DNA from: Euryarchaeota archaeon UBA220
GTDB taxonomy: Archaea > Thermoplasmatota > Poseidoniia > Poseidoniales > Thalassarchaeaceae
Direction of reading: 5' to 3'
Assembly: GCA_002501885.1 (NCBI GenBank)
Contig: DAON01000012.1
Location: 1 to 20,860, forward strand
DNA: 20,860 nucleotides
Shown here: positions 1 to 6,398 of the stretch, piece after piece
Layout of the letters: each line of letters begins with the position of its first letter
Position numbering within the stretch: position 1 is the first letter of the stretch
Position numbers and translations under genes: made by a program
The notes under the pieces: generated by a model
The model's database searches: none
What the model was told of the DNA's origin: nothing
Seen by the model: the letters and a program-made list of their open reading frames with translations, nothing else

Positions 1-165
1 CTCTCTATGGCCAGCGATTTACTCGATACTGCAACTCGCTCAGACCTGAATTCAGGCCTAGAGAGTGAACTCCAAGGGCTCGATTCTATATTCAGTACTG
101 ATGACGCTCTAGAGGGCCTCAGTGCGTTGATTGAGGGGCGTCGACCCGAATATTCGGGTGCTTGA
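1..165 (+). CDS. Crotonase (enoyl-CoA hydratase/isomerase) family protein, C-terminal end only
   Basis: Frame 1 is open from the left edge to a TGA at 163-165, giving the last 54 residues of a gene that begins outside the window. The segment FSTDDALEGLSALIEGRRPE matches the usual C-terminal signature of crotonases, in which an F-x-[ST]-x-D-[AR]-x-E-G pattern is followed by a short helix and an R-P-x-[FY] ending. Members hydrate enoyl-CoA or isomerise related CoA thioesters. The catalytic oxyanion-hole region lies upstream of the window, so the substrate cannot be judged. A 16-bp perfect palindrome overlaps the last codons. The family call is fairly safe; the specific activity is not. Confidence 0.62.
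   Translation, partial: LSMASDLLDTATRSDLNSGLESELQGLDSIFSTDDALEGLSALIEGRRPEYSGA
144..159. terminator. 16-bp perfect palindrome at the crotonase 3' end
   Basis: The sequence ACCCGAATATTCGGGT is its own reverse complement and sits at the last codons of the crotonase gene. It lies where that gene converges with a possible small gene on the minus strand. As RNA it would form a hairpin on either strand, so a bidirectional terminator or processing signal is possible. No strong T-run follows on the plus strand, so the role is inferred from position and symmetry only. Confidence 0.3.
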
Positions 166-318
166 CTAAACTCTTCGTGGCGACTGGATCCAAGCTGGGG
201 CTCGGTAGTTGGCGATAGCCGCGAACAGTATGCTCCTAAGACTAATCTTTGGGACCTCTATCAGAGTTGTCTCTTCGTCGATAGTCGTGTCCAACCAGTT
301 CTGCATCATTCTCTCCAT
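166..318 (-). CDS. Possible small protein, 50 residues, unknown function
   Basis: The ORF starts with ATG at 318 and ends with TAG at 166-168, immediately after the stop of the convergent crotonase gene. The consensus Shine-Dalgarno AGGAGG lies six bases upstream of the start (plus-strand 325-330), one of the two best ribosome-binding sites in the window. The predicted protein begins MERMMQNWLDTTIDEETTLI, continues with a mixed hydrophobic stretch (around SILFAAIANY) and ends with a basic tail. I recognise no family. It could be a genuine small gene filling the otherwise empty 282-bp space between the crotonase and the HxlR gene, or a chance ORF behind a chance purine run. The ribosome-binding site and exact abutment favour a real gene. 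Confidence 0.4.
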   Translation of the reverse strand: MERMMQNWLDTTIDEETTLIEVPKISLRSILFAAIANYRAPAWIQSPRRV

Positions 319-324
319 TAGTTT

Positions 325-330
325 CCTCCT
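325..330 (-). promoter_or_regulatory. Consensus Shine-Dalgarno AGGAGG of the small minus-strand ORF
   Basis: The plus strand reads CCTCCT here, so the minus strand reads AGGAGG, six bases before the ATG at 318. This site is the main support for the 50-residue ORF. Many genes here have weak or no Shine-Dalgarno, which makes a full match notable. Confidence 0.45.
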
Positions 331-410
331 GTAACTAAGTGCTAATTACACACCGCCCTGCTAGAACCCGTATATGAAGCGGCCAGTAAGCACGATTACA
401 CCGAAGTGCA

Positions 411-418
411 TTTTATAC
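411..418 (+). promoter_or_regulatory. TATA-like box upstream of the HxlR-family gene
   Basis: TTTTATAC lies 30-37 bases before the ATG at 448. Archaeal transcription usually starts about 25 bases downstream of the TATA centre, so the transcript would begin near 438-442 and be almost leaderless. No Shine-Dalgarno precedes this ATG, in keeping with that. The BRE element was not resolved. Confidence 0.45.
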
Positions 419-447
419 ACTAGATACCTTCTCGACAACCTGTTACC

Positions 448-903
448 ATGGTCTCCGATGCAATGCGAATTACCTCTCGAGACATGAAGAAAATCAATGA
501 TGCACTAGAGGAAGTCGAAGAAAATGGTGCGATGATTCGAAGGATTTTTGGAGAGTATAATGATGATGAATTTGATGTCTCTTGGGAAGTTGACTCTGCC
601 GTAGATGCATTCTCGATTTTCAGTTCTAGATGGGCAATTGAAATCTTAGCTACATTGTACATCGCGGGAGATCGTAGATTCAACGAGATGAGGAAGTTGT
701 TGCGGGGGATCAGCAGTAGGACATTGTCCGACAAGCTGACGACCTGTGTGGAGAATGGACTTGTCGACAGAATCGTCGAAGATGGTCCTCCAATTCGAGT
801 CATATACAGATTGACAGAGCATGGGCGCGAGGCAGGTAGGCTGCTCAGTCCTCTAGTCGCTTACATGAAGATCTATCAGGGCCGAGTCGTCGGACCTAAG
901 TAA
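448..903 (+). CDS. HxlR-family winged-helix transcriptional regulator
   Basis: This 151-residue protein is a predicted DNA-binding regulator. The first ~50 residues are acidic and probably helical. Residues about 55-140 form a HxlR-type winged helix: SSRWAIEILATL is the first helix, RRFNEMRKLLRGISSRTLSDKL is the helix-turn-helix, and the wing carries the RVIYRLTEHGRE strand-turn typical of the family. HxlR proteins usually act as dimers on promoters near their own gene. No ligand-binding domain or conserved redox cysteine pair is evident (one Cys, in the TTCVENGL helix). The TATA-like box at 411-418 supports the ATG at 448, with an almost leaderless transcript. It is the first of three consecutive winged-helix genes on this strand. 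Family is confident; target and signal are unknown. Confidence 0.85.
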   Translation: MVSDAMRITSRDMKKINDALEEVEENGAMIRRIFGEYNDDEFDVSWEVDSAVDAFSIFSSRWAIEILATLYIAGDRRFNEMRKLLRGISSRTLSDKLTTCVENGLVDRIVEDGPPIRVIYRLTEHGREAGRLLSPLVAYMKIYQGRVVGPK

Positions 904-974
904 GTCCACAACCGAGAGCATCGGTGATACACCGAACCGTATGCTTCAAAGGTCGTATGTTGAGGAAGAGTGTC

Positions 975-1628
975 ATGGCTCTTCTTGAACAGTGGCGCAG
1001 TAAGCGTTCTTGGTTCTTCGATGGGCTAGTTGCCATCGCTGGTGGTGTTATTGGCTTAGGAGGCCTATTTCCTGCATTGGTTCCAGTTTCCGAAGGAACG
1101 CTAGCTGCACCTAGAGATCATTCATGGGAGCACCCGCTTAGAAGGAGTATACTGTCTACACTCGAGCGTTCTCCTGGCATACACTACAGAGAGTTGCAAA
1201 GGCAGTTAGATGCAGCCAATGGAACTCTCAGGCATCACCTGGATGTTCTAATTTCTGAGCGTTCAGTAACCACGATGTCGGTCAATGGTCGAACCTGCTA
1301 TTATGCTGGCGCGCCAAGTCAGGTTGAGATCCTGGCTGGAACCGGTGTTACAGATCAAGCCAGAGCTGCAGAGATGCTACCTGTAGGACTCTCTACTGTA
1401 CAAAGGAAGGTCGTCGCTAGACTCTCCAGAACACCTCAACCGGCTTCTCAGGCTGAGTTGGCACGGGATCTCGGTCGTTCTAGAGCCTCGGTTCACTCCG
1501 CAATTGGTGTACTTCGCCAGCGAGGAATTCTAAATCCCTCTGGGTTGTCCTTAGCACCTCATCTGTCCGGCCTACAGACCTCTGAAGTTGACTATCCGTG
1601 GCTAGATATCCGTGTCGAATACGCCTGA
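975..1628 (+). CDS. Membrane-anchored tandem winged-helix regulator
   Basis: From ATG 975 the product is 217 residues. Residues about 13-38 (WFFDGLVAIAGGVIGLGGLF) form one hydrophobic membrane segment preceded by basic residues, so the rest should face the cytoplasm. Two winged-helix units follow: about 50-110 (HPLRRSILSTLERSPGIHYR, then NGTLRHHLDVL as recognition helix) and about 130-190 (ASQAELARDLGRSRASVHSA). The first resembles ArsR/MarR-like archaeal regulators. I chose 975 because GAGGAAG precedes it at good spacing; the frame stays open upstream to ATG 957 and GTG 924. It begins about 70 bases after the HxlR gene with no obvious separate promoter, so co-transcription is likely. A DNA-binding protein tethered to the membrane would be a one-component membrane sensor, but no outside sensing domain is visible, so the signal is unknown. 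Confidence 0.75.
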   Translation: MALLEQWRSKRSWFFDGLVAIAGGVIGLGGLFPALVPVSEGTLAAPRDHSWEHPLRRSILSTLERSPGIHYRELQRQLDAANGTLRHHLDVLISERSVTTMSVNGRTCYYAGAPSQVEILAGTGVTDQARAAEMLPVGLSTVQRKVVARLSRTPQPASQAELARDLGRSRASVHSAIGVLRQRGILNPSGLSLAPHLSGLQTSEVDYPWLDIRVEYA

Positions 1629-1642
1629 GTTAGTTTCACGGC

Positions 1643-2779
1643 GTGGCTAATCCTCTTGAGCCTAGGGATGCGCGCGTAGCGCGCATGTTCACGGTCCGAC
1701 TAGTCGAATCGCCTATGCCTACGGGGAGTCGTGATCCTGACATCCTTCTAGCCTGGTTGCTTGATTCGATGGGTCTTGTGCGTCGTAAGAGCGACGGTTT
1801 TAGCATTGATGATGATCAAGGGGCATTGCATCGCATGATGAGTCAGACATTCATTGCTGAACCTCTCAAAGGATGGGATGCAAAGTCGATTAGTGAAGTA
1901 AGTGGACTCTCGCAGACAGGAATTCACCATCAGATAGTCAAACTGCGAGAATCTGGAATTATCTCAACTCAAACCGATGATCGTTGGCATGTGTATGTAC
2001 TCAGGGGAGGGTCGATGTCTGCATCAATGGAATTGATTTCTGCACAAGCCAAGGTGATTCTGAATCAGCGTCTGGGTGTATTATCCAGCTATATCTCTGA
2101 ATCAGAAGAGAGGATGGTTGTTCCTTGTGAGGAAGAGGAATATGGATTTCGTATTGAGGTTGCAGAGCCTCGTGCTCTGGTCGAGGGAGAGGATTTGCTC
2201 GATGCTCTAGTTCGCGAACTAGGGTTGAATGGAGAGCGAGCGAAACAAGGGGATGAATTGTCAAGAAAACTGTTAGAGGAATTGGCTGGAAGCGGTAATG
2301 CGGTCAGCCTATTGGCACTCTCTGAAAAGTTTGGTGAATCTCGCTCTAGAGTACAGCGCTCAATAGAGAGAATGAGAGCAGCTGGTATTGTAGAGCGAGT
2401 TCCGATGTTAGAGCGTCTGGCTCAGGACATATATGCTGGCTTGATGCGTCAGAGCGATGCACGTGGTGAGGGCTGGTTGATGACTAGAGGAGGGCTGGGT
2501 AGATTGGAAGAGTCAGTATCTAACTCATTGATTAGAGGGGTGCGCAAGAAATCTCTTGACTCCGACAAGGTGCAAGAGATTCTCGGGCCCGTCGATATCA
2601 ATACCCAAAGAATCCTACTCAATACCCTAGGAGGCAGGATGCCCTATGGAATCCGGATTGGCGGGAAGGACGGGGTTGCGGTCAGAGAAGGAGTAATGAG
2701 GAAGGTTGAGAGAACTCTCAGACGCATGAGAACAGTTGCTCAGAGATTGGATGATGCCCTCGCTGACAACGAGGATTAG
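1643..2779 (+). CDS. Two-domain winged-helix regulator, unassigned family
   Basis: From GTG 1643 the product is 378 residues; ATG 1685 would give 364 and is a strong alternative. Neither has a clear Shine-Dalgarno. The N-terminal half has a winged-helix unit (KSISEVSGLSQTGIHHQIVK as helix-turn-helix, then the wing ISTQTDDRWHVYVLRGG). A middle acidic region (about 160-210) links to a second helix-turn-helix (SLLALSEKFGESRSRVQRSI followed by ERMRAAGIVERV). The C-terminal third is basic and helical (GVMRKVERTLRRMRTVAQRL) and may bind nucleic acid or dimerise. I recognise no named family. It lies 14 bases after the membrane-anchored regulator and likely shares its transcript. Its stop overlaps the stop of the convergent DUF2237 gene by three bases within TTAG. 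Role as regulator: good support; target unknown. Confidence 0.7.
   Translation: MANPLEPRDARVARMFTVRLVESPMPTGSRDPDILLAWLLDSMGLVRRKSDGFSIDDDQGALHRMMSQTFIAEPLKGWDAKSISEVSGLSQTGIHHQIVKLRESGIISTQTDDRWHVYVLRGGSMSASMELISAQAKVILNQRLGVLSSYISESEERMVVPCEEEEYGFRIEVAEPRALVEGEDLLDALVRELGLNGERAKQGDELSRKLLEELAGSGNAVSLLALSEKFGESRSRVQRSIERMRAAGIVERVPMLERLAQDIYAGLMRQSDARGEGWLMTRGGLGRLEESVSNSLIRGVRKKSLDSDKVQEILGPVDINTQRILLNTLGGRMPYGIRIGGKDGVAVREGVMRKVERTLRRMRTVAQRLDDALADNED
1668..1686. promoter_or_regulatory. 19-bp GC-rich dyad at the start of the third regulator gene
   Basis: ATGCGCGC and GCGCGCAT form an 8-bp perfect inverted repeat around a GTA loop. The right arm runs into the ATG at 1685. If translation begins at 1685, this is a leader hairpin or operator touching the start codon; if it begins at GTG 1643, it lies inside the coding region. 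Its position in front of a DNA-binding protein gene suggests autoregulation, which is inference. Confidence 0.35.
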
Positions 2780-3141
2780 ATTGCGTGGCTTTCGAGCATC
2801 CCTAGATCGCAGGCCGCAAGAGCCTCCTCGTGTGTAGCCTCAAGCACTACTGGACAGGCCAATCCGGCTTCTGCTGCATCCTGCCAAGTTCTTGCACAGA
2901 CACACCATCTATCTCCAGGATTCAGTCCGGGGAAGCCAAATTGAGGAGCCGGTGTAATCAAGTCATTACCTTGAGAAAGAGCAAACTGGAGAAACTCCTC
3001 AGTAACAATCGCACATACAGTGTGCGAACCTCGATCCCTACCGTCTGTATTGCAACATCCATCACGGAACCATCCTGTCAAAGGCTCAATCGAACATTCT
3101 TGCAGTTCTGTTCCCTTGACATTGATTGAGTCGTGCATCAT
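2776..3141 (-). CDS. DUF2237 family protein
   Basis: This 121-residue protein matches the DUF2237 pattern closely: NVKGTELQECSIEPLTGWFR, then DGCCNT, GSHTVCAIVTEEFLQF, GNDLITPAPQFGFPGLNPGD, RWCVCARTW and PVVLEATHEEAL. Conserved cysteines fall at about 16, 29, 30, 43, 80 and 82, which suggests metal binding or redox chemistry, but no function is established to my knowledge. The gene is full length for the family. Its ATG overlaps the TGA of the dihydrouridine synthase gene (ATGA at 3138-3141), so the two are probably translated as a coupled pair, which hints at a link to tRNA or flavin chemistry. That link is inference only. Family call is confident. Confidence 0.85.
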   Translation of the reverse strand: MMHDSINVKGTELQECSIEPLTGWFRDGCCNTDGRDRGSHTVCAIVTEEFLQFALSQGNDLITPAPQFGFPGLNPGDRWCVCARTWQDAAEAGLACPVVLEATHEEALAACDLGMLESHAI

Positions 3142-4115
3142 GCCACCGCCCCTAGAGAAGCAAGTTCTTCCAAATATTCAGAGACCCTCTGTCCCAGTTT
3201 TTGCTGATCATGAATGGAGTGTAACTCCACTCTCATCGCAGAAGCACCAGGGAGGCCTTTTGTGAAAGAAACAGCATGGCGCTTGAGATTCTTATTGTGA
3301 TAATCACAATATAACTCCGAGCTCAACTCAACATATCTCTCCCAACACCAGTGCCTAGCTACAGCTGGATCATCGATACCCCATGGTGGCTTGTCTTCCG
3401 ACCATCCTAGATCGCGCTTAATCTCATGGAATATGGTAGGTCTGCCTATGGCTCCACGGCCTATCATCAGACCGGCAGCACCTGTCTTCTCCAAGCATTC
3501 CGCCGCTGTCTTAGCATTGACTACATCTCCATTAGCTATCACAGGGATTTCGACTGACTGCACGATATCTCTAATCTGAGACCAGTCAGAATCACCTGAA
3601 TAGCGCTGTTTGAGAGTTCGTCCATGAACGCAGATGCGTTCCACGCCCTCAGCCTCAATCCTCTGGCAGATTTCTAGAGCCGTATTCGGCCCACTCCCTG
3701 TCCCTAGTCTCATCTTGACCGTGATTGGTACATCAGTGGCCTCGATACATGCTCTAACCATCTTCACTACTCTGTCAGGATCGCGTAGCAGGGCCGCGCC
3801 CGCGTCATTGCGACACACCTTGGGAGCGGGGCAGCCAAAATTTAGATCGATTATGTCAGCACGATCTTGTAGCAACTTGACCGTGGTGACCATCTCTTCG
3901 ATATCACCACCGAAAATCTGTGGAATGAATGGATTCTCTCTAGGATCGCTTTCGACTTTGAGCCATGAATTTGTATTTCTACGGGTTAATCCCGATGCAG
4001 CTGTGAACTCGGTCACCGTGAAATCAGCCCCACACTCACTAGCTAGTAGCCGGTAGGCTAGGTCGGTTACACCAGCCATCGGAGCTAGGAAGAGTGGTGG
4101 CTTAGCGGTCCGCAT
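3138..4115 (-). CDS. dus: tRNA-dihydrouridine synthase
   Basis: This 325-residue FMN enzyme reduces specific uridines to dihydrouridine in tRNA, using NAD(P)H. Family motifs appear in order: LAPMAGVTD at the N terminus (FMN barrel strand 1), DLNFGCPAPKVCRNDAGAAL with the catalytic cysteine in GCP, PITVKMRLG, HGRTLKQRYSGDSDW (FMN phosphate and tRNA contact), PVIANGDV and GLMIGRGAIGRP. A helical C-terminal domain follows, the tRNA-binding part. Length is normal for the family. It lies downstream of uS2 on the same strand with a 42-bp gap and overlaps DUF2237, so all three may be co-transcribed. Which uridine it modifies cannot be told from sequence. Confidence 0.95.
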   Translation of the reverse strand: MRTAKPPLFLAPMAGVTDLAYRLLASECGADFTVTEFTAASGLTRRNTNSWLKVESDPRENPFIPQIFGGDIEEMVTTVKLLQDRADIIDLNFGCPAPKVCRNDAGAALLRDPDRVVKMVRACIEATDVPITVKMRLGTGSGPNTALEICQRIEAEGVERICVHGRTLKQRYSGDSDWSQIRDIVQSVEIPVIANGDVVNAKTAAECLEKTGAAGLMIGRGAIGRPTIFHEIKRDLGWSEDKPPWGIDDPAVARHWCWERYVELSSELYCDYHNKNLKRHAVSFTKGLPGASAMRVELHSIHDQQKLGQRVSEYLEELASLGAVA

Positions 4116-4157
4116 GGTTATCGGTCCAGTAAGAGACCTATGAGTCCGTCGCGACTC

Positions 4158-4772
4158 TCAGAAGGTAGATTCCCAGTCATCAACGCTTTGCGAGCGTTCC
4201 CAGTCCGCATCTGATAGTACGCCTCTGTTCTTGAGCATCTCACGGGCTAGAAGCCAGTAAACTAGTGCAAGTGAGCGTCGGCCCTTGTTGTTGGCTGGAA
4301 GAACCAGATCAACATTGCGAAGTCGGTTGTTGGCATCACAGATGCCGACTACTGGGAGGCCTGAACTAACTGCCTCTGAAAGAGCCTGAGAGTCTGCTGC
4401 AGGGTCAGTCACCAATATGACTTCGGGCTCGATGTAGGTTCTGAGACTCGGATTGGTAAGGGTCCCAGGGATGAAGCGACCGACGATGCGCATAGCACCG
4501 ATGCTCTCTGCAAACTTACGGGCAGGGCGCTGGCCATACTGTCGGGCACTGACTACAAGAATCCTTTTCGGGTCGTAGTTTGATAGGAACTTAGCTACAG
4601 TTCTGATGCGTGAATCAGTTTGATGTACATCGATTAGATGTAGCCCTCCACCATCTTGACGCATGGTGTCTAGGAACTTGCGCATATCTGCTGACTTCTG
4701 ATTGGTTCCAATGTGAACAGCATGCTGCTCATACACATCGAGCGGAACTAGAGGGGCTAGACTCTCATCCAT
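4158..4772 (-). CDS. rps2: 30S ribosomal protein S2 (uS2), archaeal type
   Basis: This 204-residue protein is a small-subunit ribosomal protein. Diagnostic parts are the N-terminal VHIGTNQKSADMRKF, LHLIDVHQTDSRIRTVAKFL, RILVVSARQYGQRPARKFAE, the GRFIPGTLTNP motif, EVILVTDPAADSQALSEA, and GLPVVGICDANN. Its short length and lack of the bacterial coiled-coil insertion fit the archaeal/eukaryotic type. GAGGA lies about seven bases upstream of the ATG at 4772. In many archaea this gene sits with enolase or RNA polymerase subunit genes; here it is flanked by a lipoprotein gene and dus, so the arrangement is unusual. Confidence 0.95.
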   Translation of the reverse strand: MDESLAPLVPLDVYEQHAVHIGTNQKSADMRKFLDTMRQDGGGLHLIDVHQTDSRIRTVAKFLSNYDPKRILVVSARQYGQRPARKFAESIGAMRIVGRFIPGTLTNPSLRTYIEPEVILVTDPAADSQALSEAVSSGLPVVGICDANNRLRNVDLVLPANNKGRRSLALVYWLLAREMLKNRGVLSDADWERSQSVDDWESTF

Positions 4773-4843
4773 GTTGAATCCTCAGCGTCGCGGCGACCTG
4801 ACATTGACTCATAAGCGCTACGCATCGCCCCGTAAGGTGTGGC

Positions 4844-5461
4844 TTACTCCAAATCACTCAGAAATGTGCATTCACCCTCGCCATGGACTTCTGCAAATTG
4901 CACGCACGGGCGAGTTATTGTGAGATATACATCGAAGCTATCATGGAAAGAAAGTTGCTCTATAGGCGCCGTAATGCCGTATCCCCTAGCTTCCACTTCG
5001 AATAACCAATTTCCTTGCATCAACTCACCATCGCCAAGTACAAAGGGAGTTTGTGGATAGTCCTTGGTGGCTCTTACTTCCCAAAACGGATCGCCTCCCG
5101 ATTCTTTTACCCCAGGCTCCCATAGACGAACCTCGACATATCGGAACTCGTTAGTTTCGTTTCCAATTACATCCTCTATTTGTGAAGACCATGGAAATTG
5201 GGCTCGGAAAGTGATGATTAATTCGGTCACGCTCTCATCAAACAAAATGAGTTCTTCCCTCTCAAACGGTTCGGCCGCCTCTACTCCAGATGATTCGAAT
5301 GTATGATCCCAGCCAAAGGTCTCTTCTTTTGGGAATGTTGAGGGAGGCTCTCTCCATGACTCCATTACCTCTCGTTGTAAAGCCAATCCTAGACAGCCGG
5401 AAGTTAGAGTAGATGTCAGTAGAATTACGAGGACGATGAGGGTCTTGGTCCGTCCTCCCAT
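4844..5461 (-). CDS. Predicted lipoprotein of unknown function
   Basis: From ATG 5461 the product is 205 residues. It begins with a basic n-region (MGGRTKT), a hydrophobic core (LIVLVILLTSTL) and a lipobox-like TSGC with Cys at about residue 23, so it is probably exported and lipid-anchored on the outer face of the membrane. The mature part is acidic and rich in aromatic residues, with beta-strand character (VTELIITFRAQFPW, RYVEVRLWEPGV, FWEVRATKDYP, GNWLFEVEARGYG) and two cysteines near the C terminus that could pair. The frame stays open to ATG 5566, but that start would bury the signal peptide behind 35 residues. No Shine-Dalgarno helps choose. I recognise no family; the strand pattern resembles an immunoglobulin-like or jelly-roll sandwich, which is a guess. 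Confidence 0.7.
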   Translation of the reverse strand: MGGRTKTLIVLVILLTSTLTSGCLGLALQREVMESWREPPSTFPKEETFGWDHTFESSGVEAAEPFEREELILFDESVTELIITFRAQFPWSSQIEDVIGNETNEFRYVEVRLWEPGVKESGGDPFWEVRATKDYPQTPFVLGDGELMQGNWLFEVEARGYGITAPIEQLSFHDSFDVYLTITRPCVQFAEVHGEGECTFLSDLE

Positions 5462-5617
5462 AAAGCTAGGGGGAAGTCGATGTGACTTCAATACGCTGGA
5501 TGTTTGGTGCCTCTCGGTACTCATAGGGAACGTCAAAGCCTTCGCTCGGTAACCCTTCGTCGTCATTGAGGCAGAGCAGTCGAATAGGTAGAGAGGGAAG
5601 AATGTTGCACTAGGCGA

Positions 5618-6316
5618 TTATTCTTCTTCGTCTGTAGCCACACGAGGCTCGTGAACTTCTCTGAACACTACGACACCTACTCCGAGGTGATCTCTGAGTG
5701 TGCGCACGAGGCTAAACTTGGTGAACGACCAATTCTGGTCGTATGCTACGGCCTCGGGAGTAGTTATGGTCAAGTCGTCGCCATCAAATTCGACTTCGAA
5801 GTCATCGCGACCGGTATTCATACTGAGTAGAGTCTCTACCTTCTCAGCACGATCTTCTACAACCTTAGTGATTCGATAGTTGTAACGAAGAGTTACTCCT
5901 GCTAGAGGGTGGTTGTAGTCTATCCTAGCACGGCCCGCGCTGAGGAACTGTAGAATTCCCTGACGACCACCAATCTCTACAGGAGAGCCGATTCCAAGCA
6001 TCTCAGGGTCGCGCACGCTGCGCATTAGGACATTTTGACCAATGGTCTCGACTAGGCTAGCATCGCGCTCACCGTATGCATCTGTGGCCTCGATATCGAT
6101 GCTGTAGTCAGTTTCAGCCTCAGCCTCGGTTAGATGAGTTTCGAAACCAGCAATCAAACGGCCATCTCCAACAACTGTGATCATCGGAGAGTAAGTGCGG
6201 TTCTCATCATGAGCATCATGCTCCTTTGCAACCTCCTCACGGGTGGTCTCTATGAGCTTGTCATTGTCTGCGTTGAATAAATCGTAATCGATGTGGACTA
6301 TCGTGCCATTGTCCAT
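5618..6316 (-). CDS. FKBP-type peptidyl-prolyl cis-trans isomerase, long archaeal form
   Basis: From ATG 6316 the product is 232 residues. The FKBP core comes first: VHIDYDLF with DKLIETT, then VVGDGRLIAGFETHL, IEATDAYGERD, and, after an inserted flap of about 50 residues, RIDYNHPLAGVTLRYNYRI. The insert is the chaperone-like domain of SlyD-type FKBPs. About 75 C-terminal residues form an extra domain, as in the long archaeal FKBPs. The enzyme speeds proline isomerisation during folding. There is no signal peptide, so it should act in the cytoplasm. A full AGGAGG lies seven bases before 6316 and decides the start; the frame runs open upstream to 6376 without such a site. Confidence 0.9.
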   Translation of the reverse strand: MDNGTIVHIDYDLFNADNDKLIETTREEVAKEHDAHDENRTYSPMITVVGDGRLIAGFETHLTEAEAETDYSIDIEATDAYGERDASLVETIGQNVLMRSVRDPEMLGIGSPVEIGGRQGILQFLSAGRARIDYNHPLAGVTLRYNYRITKVVEDRAEKVETLLSMNTGRDDFEVEFDGDDLTITTPEAVAYDQNWSFTKFSLVRTLRDHLGVGVVVFREVHEPRVATDEEE

Positions 6317-6323
6317 AGAATAG

Positions 6324-6329
6324 CCTCCT
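6324..6329 (-). promoter_or_regulatory. Consensus Shine-Dalgarno AGGAGG of the FKBP gene, inside a small inverted repeat
   Basis: The minus strand reads AGGAGG seven bases before the ATG at 6316. It sits inside GCCTCAGGAGGC, whose arms GCCTC and GAGGC could pair and mask the site. A two-base loop is too tight, so only about four pairs would form. Masking is a possibility, not a demonstrated control. Confidence 0.5.
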
Positions 6330-6371
6330 GAGGCGACCCGCCGACCTATCGCCCCTTTTTGATACGCTCGG

Positions 6372-6388
6372 TCCACCCGAAGGGTGGA
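6372..6388. repeat. 17-bp inverted repeat between ccmF and the FKBP gene
   Basis: TCCACCC and GGGTGGA form a 7-bp perfect inverted repeat around a GAA loop, just past the ccmF stop. On the minus strand the bases after the hairpin include AAAAA rather than a T-run, so it does not look like a standard terminator for ccmF. It could be an operator or leader hairpin for the FKBP gene. Confidence 0.35.
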
Positions 6389-6398
6389 TGAGGGTGCC

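Noticed and set aside
420..803. 127-residue open frame on the minus strand opposite the HxlR gene
   Set aside because: Serine/threonine-rich translation typical of an antisense shadow; the plus strand encodes a clear HxlR domain with its own TATA box.
4142..4157. GAGTC/GACTC hairpin between the uS2 and dus genes
   Set aside because: Only five pairs with a six-base loop and no T-run; expected by chance.
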